From: Flavicella sp.
Lineage (GTDB): Bacteria > Bacteroidota > Bacteroidia > Flavobacteriales > Flavobacteriaceae
Length of the DNA: 54,312 nt
Assembly: GCF_029238425.1 (NCBI RefSeq)
Contig: NZ_JAQWGB010000032.1
Coordinates: forward strand, 1-54,312
Direction: 5' to 3'
The notes under the pieces are model-generated. The model searched no databases. It was given only the letters and a program-made list of their open reading frames with translations, and had not been told where the DNA came from. Numbering within the stretch: the first letter of the stretch is position 1; every line of letters starts with the position of its first letter. Both the position numbers and the translations under genes were made by a program. Below, piece after piece: positions 38,377 through 46,909 of the stretch.

Positions 38377-39528
38377 TTAATAAGGAATTCTATCTGTAAT
38401 TTTTAATCCATATCCTGTCATTCCAACACGTTTTTTGATCGTATCTGAATTTGAAATTAGTTTGATGTTATAGATGTCCAAATCATGTAATATTTGAGCA
38501 CCGATACCAAAATCTTTATCATCCATACCTTTAGAAGTAGGTTTAGAATTAGATTCAGCATTTTGATTTTTTAGATTTTGTAATCTTTGTAAAAGATTGA
38601 AAGATTGCACTTCTTGGTTGATAAAAACAACAGCTCCCTTTCCTTCTTTTTCAATCAGACCAAAAATACTTTGAAGTTTGTCGTCAATATTATTTTGAAG
38701 TGTTCCTAGTATATCATTTCCAAAGGAGTTAGGAGTAACCTTTACTAATACCTCGTCTGTCTTTTTCCAACTACCTTTGGTAATTGCAATATGGATTTGA
38801 TCATTGGTAGTTTGACTGTAGGCTCTCAGTCTAAAATCTCCAAAACGAGTAGCGACATCAAAATCTTCTACTTTTTTAATTAGAGAATCATGTTGCATTC
38901 TATAAGAAACTAGATCTTCAATTGAAATCAATTTTAAATCAAATTCTTTGGCAACCTTTTTTAACTCAGGCAAACGAGCCATTGTTCCATCTTCATTTAA
39001 GATTTCAACTAAAATTCCAGACGGGTCTAACCCAGCCAAACGAGCTAAATCTACGGCCGCTTCTGTATGACCTGTACGTCTCAATACTCCCCCTTTTTTA
39101 GCTTTCAAAGGGAAAATATGTCCTGGTCTTCCAAGGTCAATCGGTCTTGTGTTTTTTTCTGTTAAAGCATAGATGGTTTTAGATCTATCATGAGTTGAGA
39201 TACCCGTAGTACATCCATTTCCAATTAAATCCACTGAAACTGTGAATTGTGTATTGTGAAGTACAGTATTGTCATTAACCATCATGTTAAGACCCAATTC
39301 CTCACAACGCTCTTCAATAAGAGGAGCACAGATCAACCCTCTACCATATTTGGCCATAAAGTTGATCATTTCTGGAGTTACTTTTTCGGCAGCTGCAATG
39401 AAATCACCTTCATTTTCTCTGTCTTCATCATCAACTACAATTACAACTTTTCCAGCACGTATGTCTGCAATAGCTTCTTGAATTGTATTCAATTTCATGT
39501 CATCTGTTTGTTTGTCGTCTTGTGTCAT
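38377..39528 (-). CDS. ribBA: RibBA: active-looking DHBP synthase fused to a degenerate GTP cyclohydrolase II
   Basis: A 383-residue riboflavin-pathway protein. The N-terminal RibB half (about 12-212) keeps the acidic metal loop [19 protein letters not shown] and [12 protein letters not shown], so it should make 3,4-dihydroxy-2-butanone 4-phosphate. The C-terminal RibA-like half (about 220-383) keeps the fold and the ends [10 protein letters not shown] and VGMTGYGL. The zinc motif (normally C-x10-C-x-C in GSLRCDCG) reads [12 protein letters not shown] with no cysteine, and the RQEGRGIGL motif reads [12 protein letters not shown] cyclohydrolase II activity is therefore unlikely. The start overlaps the lptG stop by four bases (ATGA). 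Confidence 0.92.
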   Translation of the reverse strand: MTQDDKQTDDMKLNTIQEAIADIRAGKVVIVVDDEDRENEGDFIAAAEKVTPEMINFMAKYGRGLICAPLIEERCEELGLNMMVNDNTVLHNTQFTVSVDLIGNGCTTGISTHDRSKTIYALTEKNTRPIDLGRPGHIFPLKAKKGGVLRRTGHTEAAVDLARLAGLDPSGILVEILNEDGTMARLPELKKVAKEFDLKLISIEDLVSYRMQHDSLIKKVEDFDVATRFGDFRLRAYSQTTNDQIHIAITKGSWKKTDEVLVKVTPNSFGNDILGTLQNNIDDKLQSIFGLIEKEGKGAVVFINQEVQSFNLLQRLQNLKNQNAESNSKPTSKGMDDKDFGIGAQILHDLDIYNIKLISNSDTIKKRVGMTGYGLKITDRIPY

Positions 39529-40976
39529 AACCTTTTCGGTTCTTTTTGTTTTTTAAAACGTTTGATAATTGCTTTTACAGCAAGTGATAGTGCATCGAAA
39601 TTAAAAGATGCGGTTCCTTTACTAGCTCTTCTTGTAAGATATACTCCAATAGGGAATATAATGATACTTGAAAGCCAACCTCCAACGGTGGATGATATTG
39701 AACTTTCTTCGGCTATATTTTTAGCCATAGAATTGATAAAGAAATAGATTACAAAAATAAGAATAGCCATTACCATAGGCAAACCAAATCCACCTTTTCT
39801 TATTAAAAAACCTAAAGGAGCTCCAATAAAGAATAATAAGATACAGGAAAGGGAGAATGCAAATCTAAAATGGTATTCGTAATCAAATAAATTTAAAATT
39901 TTTCGCTTTCCTTTATAGCTTTCTTTAAAAACTTGAATCGTTCTCAAAGGTTTTTTTAAACTGTTTAAAGCATTTTGAGTGATGGAAACTTTACCAGCGA
40001 TTTTAAAGTTCTCCAGGATATCTGGACTTAGGTCGGAACGGATTAAGCTATCCGGTCTTTTGTATAATTTGTCTCCATAGTTTCTAATATAAAAAGAAGA
40101 AGCTTTGGCATTGATGTAAGTGTCATACGACATCTTTAAACTGTCAGATTGAGAATACAATTGCCTTACATTTAACATCATGTAATGTTTCTTGTATTTT
40201 TCTAAATCTAAATCATTACTGCTTAAAGAGGATATATCAATATTTACTTTGTAAGTTTCAAATTTTGCAGAAGATGCAGGCATTTTATTTTTATCTGCCT
40301 TTTTCTTTTTTGACTGGGAGTGATCTTCAAAATAATAACCATCTGTCAAATGCAGCGTCATGTATTTACTTCCAGACTCGGTAGTGATTTCTCCTTTTTT
40401 AGCAGTGATACAGACATCATTTTTTTTACCTCCCTTTAAATCATAAATTCTTACATTTTTCAATAAGTTTTCTTCGGGACCGTATTTTTTTTCAAAATAG
40501 ATGCTGTAACCAGGAATTTCAGTATTGAAACTACCTTCTAACAATGCTAAAGCAGGTTTTTGCTTTCTCATATTAAACAGTAAATTCCTTTGCTTTAAGG
40601 AGGCGTAGGGATAGATGTTATTTAAAAATAGAAAGTTGATTGAACTAATAAAAAGCGTTAAAATGATCAAGGGTCTCATGATTCTGATCAAGGGAACTCC
40701 AGCCGATTTAATGGCCGCCATTTCATAATTTTCAGAAAGATTTCCGAGCGCCATGATGGAGGACAATAGCACTCCAATGGGCAAAGCTGTAGGCGTTACG
40801 TTAAGACAGGTATACCATAAAAATTTTAGGATGTAAGCGATGTCAATCCCTTTTCCAGCAATTTCATCAAAGGCATACCATAAAAATTGCATTACCAATA
40901 CAAACATTACAATAAAGAATGTCGCAAAAAAAGGTTTTAAAAAACTCTTTATGATGTACTGGTCAAGAATTCTCAA
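39525..40976 (-). CDS. lptG: LptF/LptG-family LPS export permease
   Basis: A 483-residue permease with six predicted membrane helices, three at each end (about 15-120 and 370-455), and a large periplasmic beta-jellyroll (about 130-360). It passes LPS from the inner membrane ABC transporter to the Lpt bridge. The start (MRILDQYIIKSFLKPFF) is the family hallmark. Whether it is F or G cannot be told. It is 15 bases after lolA and overlaps ribBA by ATGA. Confidence 0.9.
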   Translation of the reverse strand: MRILDQYIIKSFLKPFFATFFIVMFVLVMQFLWYAFDEIAGKGIDIAYILKFLWYTCLNVTPTALPIGVLLSSIMALGNLSENYEMAAIKSAGVPLIRIMRPLIILTLFISSINFLFLNNIYPYASLKQRNLLFNMRKQKPALALLEGSFNTEIPGYSIYFEKKYGPEENLLKNVRIYDLKGGKKNDVCITAKKGEITTESGSKYMTLHLTDGYYFEDHSQSKKKKADKNKMPASSAKFETYKVNIDISSLSSNDLDLEKYKKHYMMLNVRQLYSQSDSLKMSYDTYINAKASSFYIRNYGDKLYKRPDSLIRSDLSPDILENFKIAGKVSITQNALNSLKKPLRTIQVFKESYKGKRKILNLFDYEYHFRFAFSLSCILLFFIGAPLGFLIRKGGFGLPMVMAILIFVIYFFINSMAKNIAEESSISSTVGGWLSSIIIFPIGVYLTRRASKGTASFNFDALSLAVKAIIKRFKKQKEPKRL

Positions 40977-40991
40977 GGAAGTGGCTTGTTT

Positions 40992-41636
40992 TTATTTGTT
41001 GATGGTAAAGTTTTGCTCTGTATATTTTGATTCGTCAAAAATAAACAGATTTTTCGAAATATCTTGATTTGCTTCGAATTCTTCTATGCTAAATAAAGTC
41101 ACCGTTCCATTGTTCCCAACTTCTTTGATACTGTGAATTATTTTGGTCACATTGTTTACGCCAAGTAGAAAATAGGAAGCCTCAGACTGGCTGTCGATAG
41201 GTGTTAATTTTATATACTGAATTTTATTTCCCTCAATTGTTTTTAAAGCATCCCATTGATAAGTGAACCCTTCTTTGTAAAAGAATAATAGTTTGGATGG
41301 ATTTAACATATCCTCTTCTGAGCTACCATCAATTACATTGATTTCTTCATCTTCCGTTAAAATAACATAAGTATTGTTGCCATCATAGAGGAAAATATTA
41401 TCCATAAACTCAAGATGGTATTTTTCCCCTTGAGTGTAAACAGATCCTGAAGCTTCTTGAATCATATCCACTTCTTTATTCTCTAGGACATAGTTGAATT
41501 TTATGTACATGTTTTCAAAGCTTGACATTTTAGCGGAAACTTCGTTTAGAAGTTGCTCGGATTTGCTTTGTGCATTTAGGTTTATTGTCATTAATAAAAG
41601 ACAAAAACTAAAGGTATAGATTGCTATGTTTTTCAT
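40992..41636 (-). CDS. lolA: Outer-membrane lipoprotein carrier LolA
   Basis: A 214-residue periplasmic carrier. A signal peptide (cleavage after LNA, before QSKSEQ) leads to an unclosed beta barrel with FKKSKxM-like start (LLNEVSAKMSSFENMYIKFNY) and a C-terminal helix-strand region. It shuttles lipoproteins released by LolCDE to the outer membrane. Located between ftsK and lptG, which fits an envelope-biogenesis operon. Confidence 0.9.
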   Translation of the reverse strand: MKNIAIYTFSFCLLLMTINLNAQSKSEQLLNEVSAKMSSFENMYIKFNYVLENKEVDMIQEASGSVYTQGEKYHLEFMDNIFLYDGNNTYVILTEDEEINVIDGSSEEDMLNPSKLLFFYKEGFTYQWDALKTIEGNKIQYIKLTPIDSQSEASYFLLGVNNVTKIIHSIKEVGNNGTVTLFSIEEFEANQDISKNLFIFDESKYTEQNFTINK

Positions 41637-41655
41637 GTGTTTAAGTTTAAGAGAA

Positions 41656-44136
41656 CTATTTCTTTTCGTTCGCTAATAATTCATCCAAAGAAGGTAAATC
41701 AGGTACAGTAACCTGTCTGGCTTTACTTCCTTCAAAAGGTCCAACTATTCCAGCAGCCTCTAATTGGTCTATCAATCTACCAGCCCTGTTGTATCCTAGT
41801 TTTAATTTTCTTTGTAATAAAGATGCGGAACCTTGTTGCGCAATGACAATAAGTTTAGCCGCTTCTTCAAATAATTTATCGCGATCATCAATATCCACGT
41901 CAAGATTTGTGCCACTTTCTTCACCAACATATTCTGGTAGTATATGCGCTTCAGGATAAGCACGTTGAGATCCAATGAAATCTGTGATTTTTTCAACTTC
42001 CGGGGTGTCTACAAAGGCACATTGAATTCGAATGCTTTCGTTTCCTCCGGTGTATAGCATATCACCACGACCAATCAATTGATTGGCACCAGAAGCATCA
42101 AGTATGGTTTTAGAATCGATAGCCGACATTACTCTAAAAGCAATCCTTGCAGGGAAATTGGCCTTGATCATACCGGTAATTACGTTTACAGAAGGTCTTT
42201 GTGTTGCAACAATTAAGTGAATACCGATAGCTCTGGCAAGTTGAGCCAAACGAGCAATTGGAGTCTCTACTTCTTTACCAGCTGTCATAATTAAATCGGC
42301 AAACTCATCAATCACCAACACAATATAAGGCAAGTATTTATGTCCGTTTTCAGGATTTAATTTTCTTGCTTTGAACTTTTCATTGTATTCTGAGATGTTT
42401 CTAACCATTGCAGTTTTCAGCAGATCATAGCGATCATCCATCTCAATACAAAGTGAGTTCACGGTATTGACAACTTTGGTTGTATCAGTAATAATAGCTT
42501 CTGCTTCATCTGGAAGTTTAGCTAGGTAATGACGTTCTATTTTATTGAATAAGGTAAGCTCTACTTTTTTAGGATCTACCAATACAAACTTAACCTCTGC
42601 AGGATGTTTTTTGTATAATAAAGAAGTTAGAATACAGTTTAAACCAACAGATTTTCCTTGTCCTGTTGCCCCTGCCATTAGTAGGTGAGGAGTTTTGGCT
42701 AAATCAATAACTACGGTTTCATTTGAGATATTTTTACCCAAGGCAATTGGCAATGCCATTTTAGATTCTTGGAATTTGGTAGAAGCGATAACAGATCGCA
42801 TAGAAACGATACTAGGTTTATTGTTCGGCACTTCAATACCAATGGTTCCTTTTCCAGGAATTGGAGCAATGATACGGATTCCTAAAGCGGCTAACGAAAG
42901 TGCTATATCATCTTCTAAATTTTTAATCTTAGAAATTCTAATTCCCGCTTCTGGAACAATTTCATATAAGGTAACTGTTGGACCTACGGTGGCTTTAATT
43001 TGCGCAATACCAATTTTGTAGTTTTTTAAGGTATCAACAATTTTGTTTTTATTCAACTCAAGTTCCTCTGCATCTACAGCAATACTTTCGTTGTATTCTT
43101 TTAGTAAGTTCAAAGTAGGGAAGGTATAACTTCCAAGCTCTAAAGTAGGATCAAATTCGCCAAATTTCTCTACTAAATTATTTGCAAGGTTTTCTTCTAC
43201 TTTTTCTTCTTTTGCAGTTTCTTCAATAGCGATGGCGACATCTTCTTTTGCAGTTTCCTCTTCTGGAATAATTATTTCCAAAGCAGACGGTTCTTTGGTT
43301 TCTTCCTTGTCGATAGAAGAATGATTTTTTATGGTCGGTTGTAAATTCTCAACCGATAATTCAAATTCAGATTTTTTGGTTTCTTCAGCTTCCTTTTTCT
43401 TTTCAGTAACTATTTCCTTTAGCACAGGTTCTTCCGTTTCAGGCTTTTCTTCAACTGTAGAATTTGCTTCAGTCGTTTCTGTTTTTTCAGGAGTAGCTTC
43501 GGTGTTTTCCTGTTTTTCTTCCTCCGTTTTAGGTTTTATTGGTTTTTCAGGGAACCAAGATTTTACTTTTTCTGGAGTGATTTTAAAACGAATGACAGCA
43601 TAGCAGCTATACCCAAAAATCAAGATGATAGCCAATCCTGTATTTCCTAAATAAGTATTTAAATATTCGTTAAGTTCAATACCAATAGTTCCGGCAACAA
43701 TGCTGTATTTTTTGCTTAAAAAAGCAAATGATGTTGAAACCCAAATCATTCCTAAGATTGCCCAATTAAGAGATTTGAAAATCTTTTTTAAGTGAATCAT
43801 CAAAAGCATATAAGCCCCTGCTACCATGATGAGTAATGGAACCATAAAGGAAGCAATTCCAAAACCGTCATAAATAAAAAAATGACTTATGCTTGCACCA
43901 ATTTTCCCTAATAAGTTTTTTGACTCAATAGATTTGTCAGCAAACTCAGTAAGCATGCTTTGATCTTCTTGCCAAGTAAAAAGAAAGGATAAGAAAGAAA
44001 TAAATAAAAATAAACCAAAGAGAAAGGTAAAAACACCAGCCAAAGTCTGGAACTGTCTGTTTTGTATAATTTCTTTAGTTTTTACAAAGCGTTCTTTTTT
44101 TTCTTTGACTTCTTTTTCTTTCTTAGGTTTTTTCAT
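41656..44136 (-). CDS. ftsK: DNA translocase FtsK
   Basis: An 826-residue division protein. Four N-terminal membrane helices (about 30-185), an acidic Glu/Thr/Pro-rich linker (about 195-310), and the RecA-like motor. Walker A GATGQGKS is near 486-493 and Walker B LVIDEFADLI near 612-621. The C-terminal gamma winged helix (RKLKLGYNRAGRLIDQLEAAGIVG) reads KOPS-type sequences and activates XerCD. It is shorter than E. coli FtsK because the linker is short. Confidence 0.96.
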   Translation of the reverse strand: MKKPKKEKEVKEKKERFVKTKEIIQNRQFQTLAGVFTFLFGLFLFISFLSFLFTWQEDQSMLTEFADKSIESKNLLGKIGASISHFFIYDGFGIASFMVPLLIMVAGAYMLLMIHLKKIFKSLNWAILGMIWVSTSFAFLSKKYSIVAGTIGIELNEYLNTYLGNTGLAIILIFGYSCYAVIRFKITPEKVKSWFPEKPIKPKTEEEKQENTEATPEKTETTEANSTVEEKPETEEPVLKEIVTEKKKEAEETKKSEFELSVENLQPTIKNHSSIDKEETKEPSALEIIIPEEETAKEDVAIAIEETAKEEKVEENLANNLVEKFGEFDPTLELGSYTFPTLNLLKEYNESIAVDAEELELNKNKIVDTLKNYKIGIAQIKATVGPTVTLYEIVPEAGIRISKIKNLEDDIALSLAALGIRIIAPIPGKGTIGIEVPNNKPSIVSMRSVIASTKFQESKMALPIALGKNISNETVVIDLAKTPHLLMAGATGQGKSVGLNCILTSLLYKKHPAEVKFVLVDPKKVELTLFNKIERHYLAKLPDEAEAIITDTTKVVNTVNSLCIEMDDRYDLLKTAMVRNISEYNEKFKARKLNPENGHKYLPYIVLVIDEFADLIMTAGKEVETPIARLAQLARAIGIHLIVATQRPSVNVITGMIKANFPARIAFRVMSAIDSKTILDASGANQLIGRGDMLYTGGNESIRIQCAFVDTPEVEKITDFIGSQRAYPEAHILPEYVGEESGTNLDVDIDDRDKLFEEAAKLIVIAQQGSASLLQRKLKLGYNRAGRLIDQLEAAGIVGPFEGSKARQVTVPDLPSLDELLANEKK

Positions 44137-44176
44137 TCAAAAATAACTGAGGTTAGAAGATTAGGTTTAGTTTGGA

Positions 44177-44554
44177 CTAAAGAGCCATAATTTTTGGAAC
44201 ATATATAAGCGCACCAATAATTAAAGCAGCAAGAGCAGCAAAGCCTACGGCACCAGCTGCAACATCTTTTATTACCCCGATTTTTTTATGATAATCGGGG
44301 TGAACAAAATTTGCTATTTTTTCTACTGCGGTATTCAGGGATTCAGCAGTTAGCACAGCTCCTGTACATAAAATTTGAATGGCCCATTCCGTGGTAGAAA
44401 TTTGAAAGACAAAACCACAGATTATCATTAAAAAGCTAATGAATAATTGAGTTTTTATACTGTTTTCAGATTTAATAAGAATTGATATTCCTTTGAATAC
44501 AAAAGAAAAACTCTTAATTCTGTTTACAACAAAATTGTCTTTTTTAGTTGTCAT
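44177..44554 (-). CDS. dgkA: Diacylglycerol kinase (prokaryotic, DgkA family)
   Basis: A 125-residue, three-helix membrane enzyme. AESLNTAVEKIANFVHPDY is the family motif (E-x-N-T-A-x-E), and DVAAGAVGFAALAALIIG the last helix. It recycles diacylglycerol or phosphorylates undecaprenol. It overlaps the tpx stop by one base (TAATG), so is co-translated. Confidence 0.92.
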   Translation of the reverse strand: MTTKKDNFVVNRIKSFSFVFKGISILIKSENSIKTQLFISFLMIICGFVFQISTTEWAIQILCTGAVLTAESLNTAVEKIANFVHPDYHKKIGVIKDVAAGAVGFAALAALIIGALIYVPKIMAL

Positions 44555-45051
44555 TATTTCAAAGCGTTGATTGCAGCTTCGTAGTTTGGTTCATCAACTG
44601 TTTCAGGAACTTGTTCTGTGTACACAACACTTCCATTTTCATCAAGAACAACAATAGAACGTGAACATAAACCTTCTAGTGGACCTTCCGTAATTTTCAG
44701 ACCATAGTCAGCAGCGAAATCTCCAGAAATGTCAGATGCACTAACCACGTTTTCAATTCCTTCAGCACCGCAAAAACGAGCAAAAGCAAAAGGTAAGTCT
44801 CTAGAAATACAGATTACTTTCGTATTCTCTAATTCACTTGCTGTTTTATTAAATGTTCGCACAGAGGTAGCACAAGTACCTGTATCAACACTTGGAAAAA
44901 TGTTTAAGATTACTTTACTTCCAGCAAAATCTGCCAAAGAAATATTATTTAATTCTACTGTTCTAAGTGAAAAGTCTGTAGCCTTTGAACCTACGCTAGG
45001 TAATTCACCAATAGTTTGAAAAGGATTTCCTTTAAGTGTAATAGTTGCCAT
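44554..45051 (-). CDS. tpx: Thiol peroxidase (Tpx)
   Basis: A 165-residue atypical 2-Cys peroxiredoxin. Peroxidatic Cys60 lies in VDTGTCATSVRTFN, and resolving Cys94 in FARFCGAEG, the normal 34-residue spacing. It reduces hydroperoxides using thioredoxin. It is the first gene of the tpx-dgkA-ftsK-lolA-lptG-ribBA run. Confidence 0.96.
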   Translation of the reverse strand: MATITLKGNPFQTIGELPSVGSKATDFSLRTVELNNISLADFAGSKVILNIFPSVDTGTCATSVRTFNKTASELENTKVICISRDLPFAFARFCGAEGIENVVSASDISGDFAADYGLKITEGPLEGLCSRSIVVLDENGSVVYTEQVPETVDEPNYEAAINALK

Positions 45052-45074
45052 AGTTTATTTTTATTATTTGATTT

Positions 45075-45082
45075 CAAAAATA
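45075..45082 (-). promoter_or_regulatory. Predicted -7 box of the tpx-to-ribBA operon
   Basis: TATTTTTG on the minus strand, 23 bases before the tpx start and just beyond the ahpC terminator. Confidence 0.5.
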
Positions 45083-45092
45083 CATTAAAAAG

Positions 45093-45121
45093 AAAAACTC
45101 TCGAAGTTATTCGAGAGTTTT
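45093..45121 (-). terminator. Terminator of ahpC
   Basis: AAAACTCTCGAA, GTTA loop, TTCGAGAGTTTT. A perfect 12-bp stem flanked by A/T-rich tracts, between ahpC and the tpx promoter. Confidence 0.82.
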
Positions 45122-45180
45122 ATTAATTATTTAAGATAAACTTTCAAAGCTCTACTCGAGTTTGAAATTATCATTAAATT

Positions 45181-45813
45181 TTAGTTTTCTGCTAAATAGC
45201 TAGCTACACCTTCGTGAGTTGTAGTCAATCCTTTTTTGTCAGAGTTCCAGTTTGCTGGACAAGCTTCACCGTGCTCTTCGTTGAATTGTAAAGCGTCTAC
45301 CATTCTGATAGCTTCGTCTACATTTCTACCCAATGGCAAGTCGTTTACAATTTGATGACGTACAACACCTTCTTTGTCGATTAAGAATAATCCTCTGTAA
45401 GCGATTAATTCTCCTTCTGCTTGTAATTGCTCGTTATCGTCGTAGAAGTAATCTCCAGCTAAAACGTCATAGTTTTTAGAGATTGTTTTGTTAGTATCAG
45501 CAATGATTGGGTATGTTACTCCTTGGATTCCTCCTTGGTCTTTAGGAACCTGTAACCATCCCCAGTGAGATTGTTCTGTGTCTGTAGAAGCAGCAATTAC
45601 TTGTACATTTCTTTTCTCAAACTCAGCTAATTTTTCTTGGAATGCATGTAATTCTGTTGGACATACAAAAGTAAAATCTTTCGGGTAGAAGAATAATAAT
45701 ACATATTTCTCTCCTTGGAATTGTTCTAATGTGAAGTTCTCAGCAAACTCACCTCCGTTAACAACTGCTTGTACACTAAATTGAGGAGCTTTTTTTCCTA
45801 CTAATACTGCCAT
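45181..45813 (-). CDS. ahpC: Typical 2-Cys peroxiredoxin (AhpC/Prx1 type)
   Basis: A 210-residue peroxiredoxin. Peroxidatic Cys51 is in DFTFVCPTELHAF, and resolving Cys185 in HGEACPANW. It reduces hydrogen peroxide and organic peroxides with thioredoxin or AhpF. No ahpF is nearby. Codon use resembles the r-protein genes, which suggests high expression. It lies next to tpx but has its own promoter and terminator. Confidence 0.95.
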   Translation of the reverse strand: MAVLVGKKAPQFSVQAVVNGGEFAENFTLEQFQGEKYVLLFFYPKDFTFVCPTELHAFQEKLAEFEKRNVQVIAASTDTEQSHWGWLQVPKDQGGIQGVTYPIIADTNKTISKNYDVLAGDYFYDDNEQLQAEGELIAYRGLFLIDKEGVVRHQIVNDLPLGRNVDEAIRMVDALQFNEEHGEACPANWNSDKKGLTTTHEGVASYLAEN

Positions 45814-45850
45814 AATATATATGTTTTAAAATGATTTAATTTTTCGATTA

Positions 45851-45858
45851 CAAATATA
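45851..45858 (-). promoter_or_regulatory. Predicted -7 box of ahpC
   Basis: TATATTTG on the minus strand, 37 bases before the start codon. No clear OxyR-like palindrome was noticed next to it. Confidence 0.5.
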
Positions 45859-45939
45859 CCCTATTCCATGTTTCCCTTGGCTCTCTGTTCAATTTTAATA
45901 ATCGATTTTTATATAGATTTTCTTTATAACAAATTAAAA

Positions 45940-45982
45940 AAGAAAAAGCCTGACTCTAAATAAATAGAATCAGGCTTTCAAT
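45940..45982 (-). terminator. Terminator of the CBM48 mini-protein gene
   Basis: On the minus strand AAAGCCTGATTCTA pairs with TAGAGTCAGGCTTT (one U-G pair) and runs into a T-rich tract. It begins about 20 bases after the stop codon. Confidence 0.82.
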
Positions 45983-45999
45983 ATTTTATATAATTTGTT

Positions 46000-46296
46000 T
46001 TACAGTTCTAAAACACTGTTTTCAGAATTAGCGAAATCATTCCAAGTGAAAGAATCAGCTTTTTCTTCATTGATGTACTCTCCATCAATAATATATTTGA
46101 ATTCGTAAGAGTTTCCTGCTTTGAAAGGGAAAACCGCTTTAAAATTTCCGTTTTTTAATTTTTTTAAGGGTGATGCTTCCGTGTCCCATGCGTTAAAGTC
46201 TCCTACTACAGAAACTGTTTTTGATTCTTTTGCTGGTACTTCGAAAGTTACTTTACAAACAGGTTTGCTTTTTAAATATTGTTTTTTGATAGCCAT
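46000..46296 (-). CDS. Small CBM48 / glycogen-binding-domain protein
   Basis: A 98-residue single beta-sandwich of the isoamylase N-terminal (E-set/CBM48) type. VSVVGDFNAWD, SPLKKLKNGNF and YEFKYIIDGEY are the classical strands and sugar-binding residues. It has no signal peptide and no catalytic domain. Such stand-alone domains are common in Flavobacteria and may bind glycogen or starch-like glucan in the cytosol; the effect of binding is unknown. Confidence 0.85.
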   Translation of the reverse strand: MAIKKQYLKSKPVCKVTFEVPAKESKTVSVVGDFNAWDTEASPLKKLKNGNFKAVFPFKAGNSYEFKYIIDGEYINEEKADSFTWNDFANSENSVLEL

Positions 46297-46319
46297 GATA
46301 ATAATGTTTTATTTTTTTA

Positions 46320-46327
46320 CAAATTTA
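46320..46327 (-). promoter_or_regulatory. Predicted -7 box of the CBM48 gene
   Basis: TAAATTTG on the minus strand, 24 bases before the start codon. Confidence 0.4.
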
Positions 46328-46571
46328 AAGATAAACTAAATTTAAAAAAAATATTTACAAGATCATATGAAAGAAATAACATTATCATAATTATTTAGTT
46401 ACATAAATAAATATATTCTTGTTTTGGGATAAAATTTCATGGATTTATTAAGTTCTTAAGAGGCTTATTATCAATACACTAATAAGGATATGAGCCCTTA
46501 TAGGTTAAAGGTTGATGTCTGTAAGGAAATTCTATGTTTTATAGTAGTAAATACGAAAAAAAAAGAGTTTT
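46328..46571. other. Gene-free A/T-rich spacer
   Basis: About 240 bases with no open frame of note. It contains one inverted repeat (ATAAGG and CCTTAT around 46482-46502) and otherwise nothing I can assign. It separates the CBM48 gene from a decayed gene remnant. Confidence 0.4.
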
Positions 46572-46898
46572 TTAGCGATTTTTTACGTTCAGTTTTGCCA
46601 TGTTGTATGTGAATCCAATACCGAATAAAGTAGAGTTCAAATTTCCGTATGGAGCAATCATTTTTCCGAAACTAGTAGTGGTAACAGAATTTTATTGAGA
46701 GTAAAATCATAGTGCAAGCCTAGAACTCCCGTAGGGATTTCAGATCGACCTAATTCTCCTGCTTGAATATCTACAGGGATATAATTTAATACTATTTGTC
46801 AATTTATATTCTTTTAGGTCTGAAAGAGAGTGTATCTCTTGTTGGCCTTTTAGTAAAAGGCTTGACATAAAAAATAAAAAGAGGAATAGTTGTTTCAA
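46572..46898 (-). pseudogene. Decayed outer-membrane-like protein gene
   Basis: Three reading-frame pieces on the minus strand form the remains of one exported protein. The first (from a TTG at 46898) reads LKQLFLFLFFMSSLLLKGQQ, a signal peptide. The middle piece in another frame reads VDIQAGELGRSEIPTGVLG then LHYDFTLNK. The last, back in the first frame, reads YGNLNSTLFGIGFTYNMAK and stops at 46572. At least two frame changes and probably internal deletions are needed. The start may be a mutated ATG. The alternating aromatic/Gly strands suggest a beta-barrel; the family is not recognised. Confidence 0.65.
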
Positions 46899-46909
46899 AT
46901 TAAATAGTT

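Noticed and set aside
42695-43603. Plus-strand frames opposite ftsK
   Set aside because: They are antisense shadows of the FtsK linker and motor domain; Ser/Val-rich composition follows from the Glu/Thr-rich linker on the other strand.
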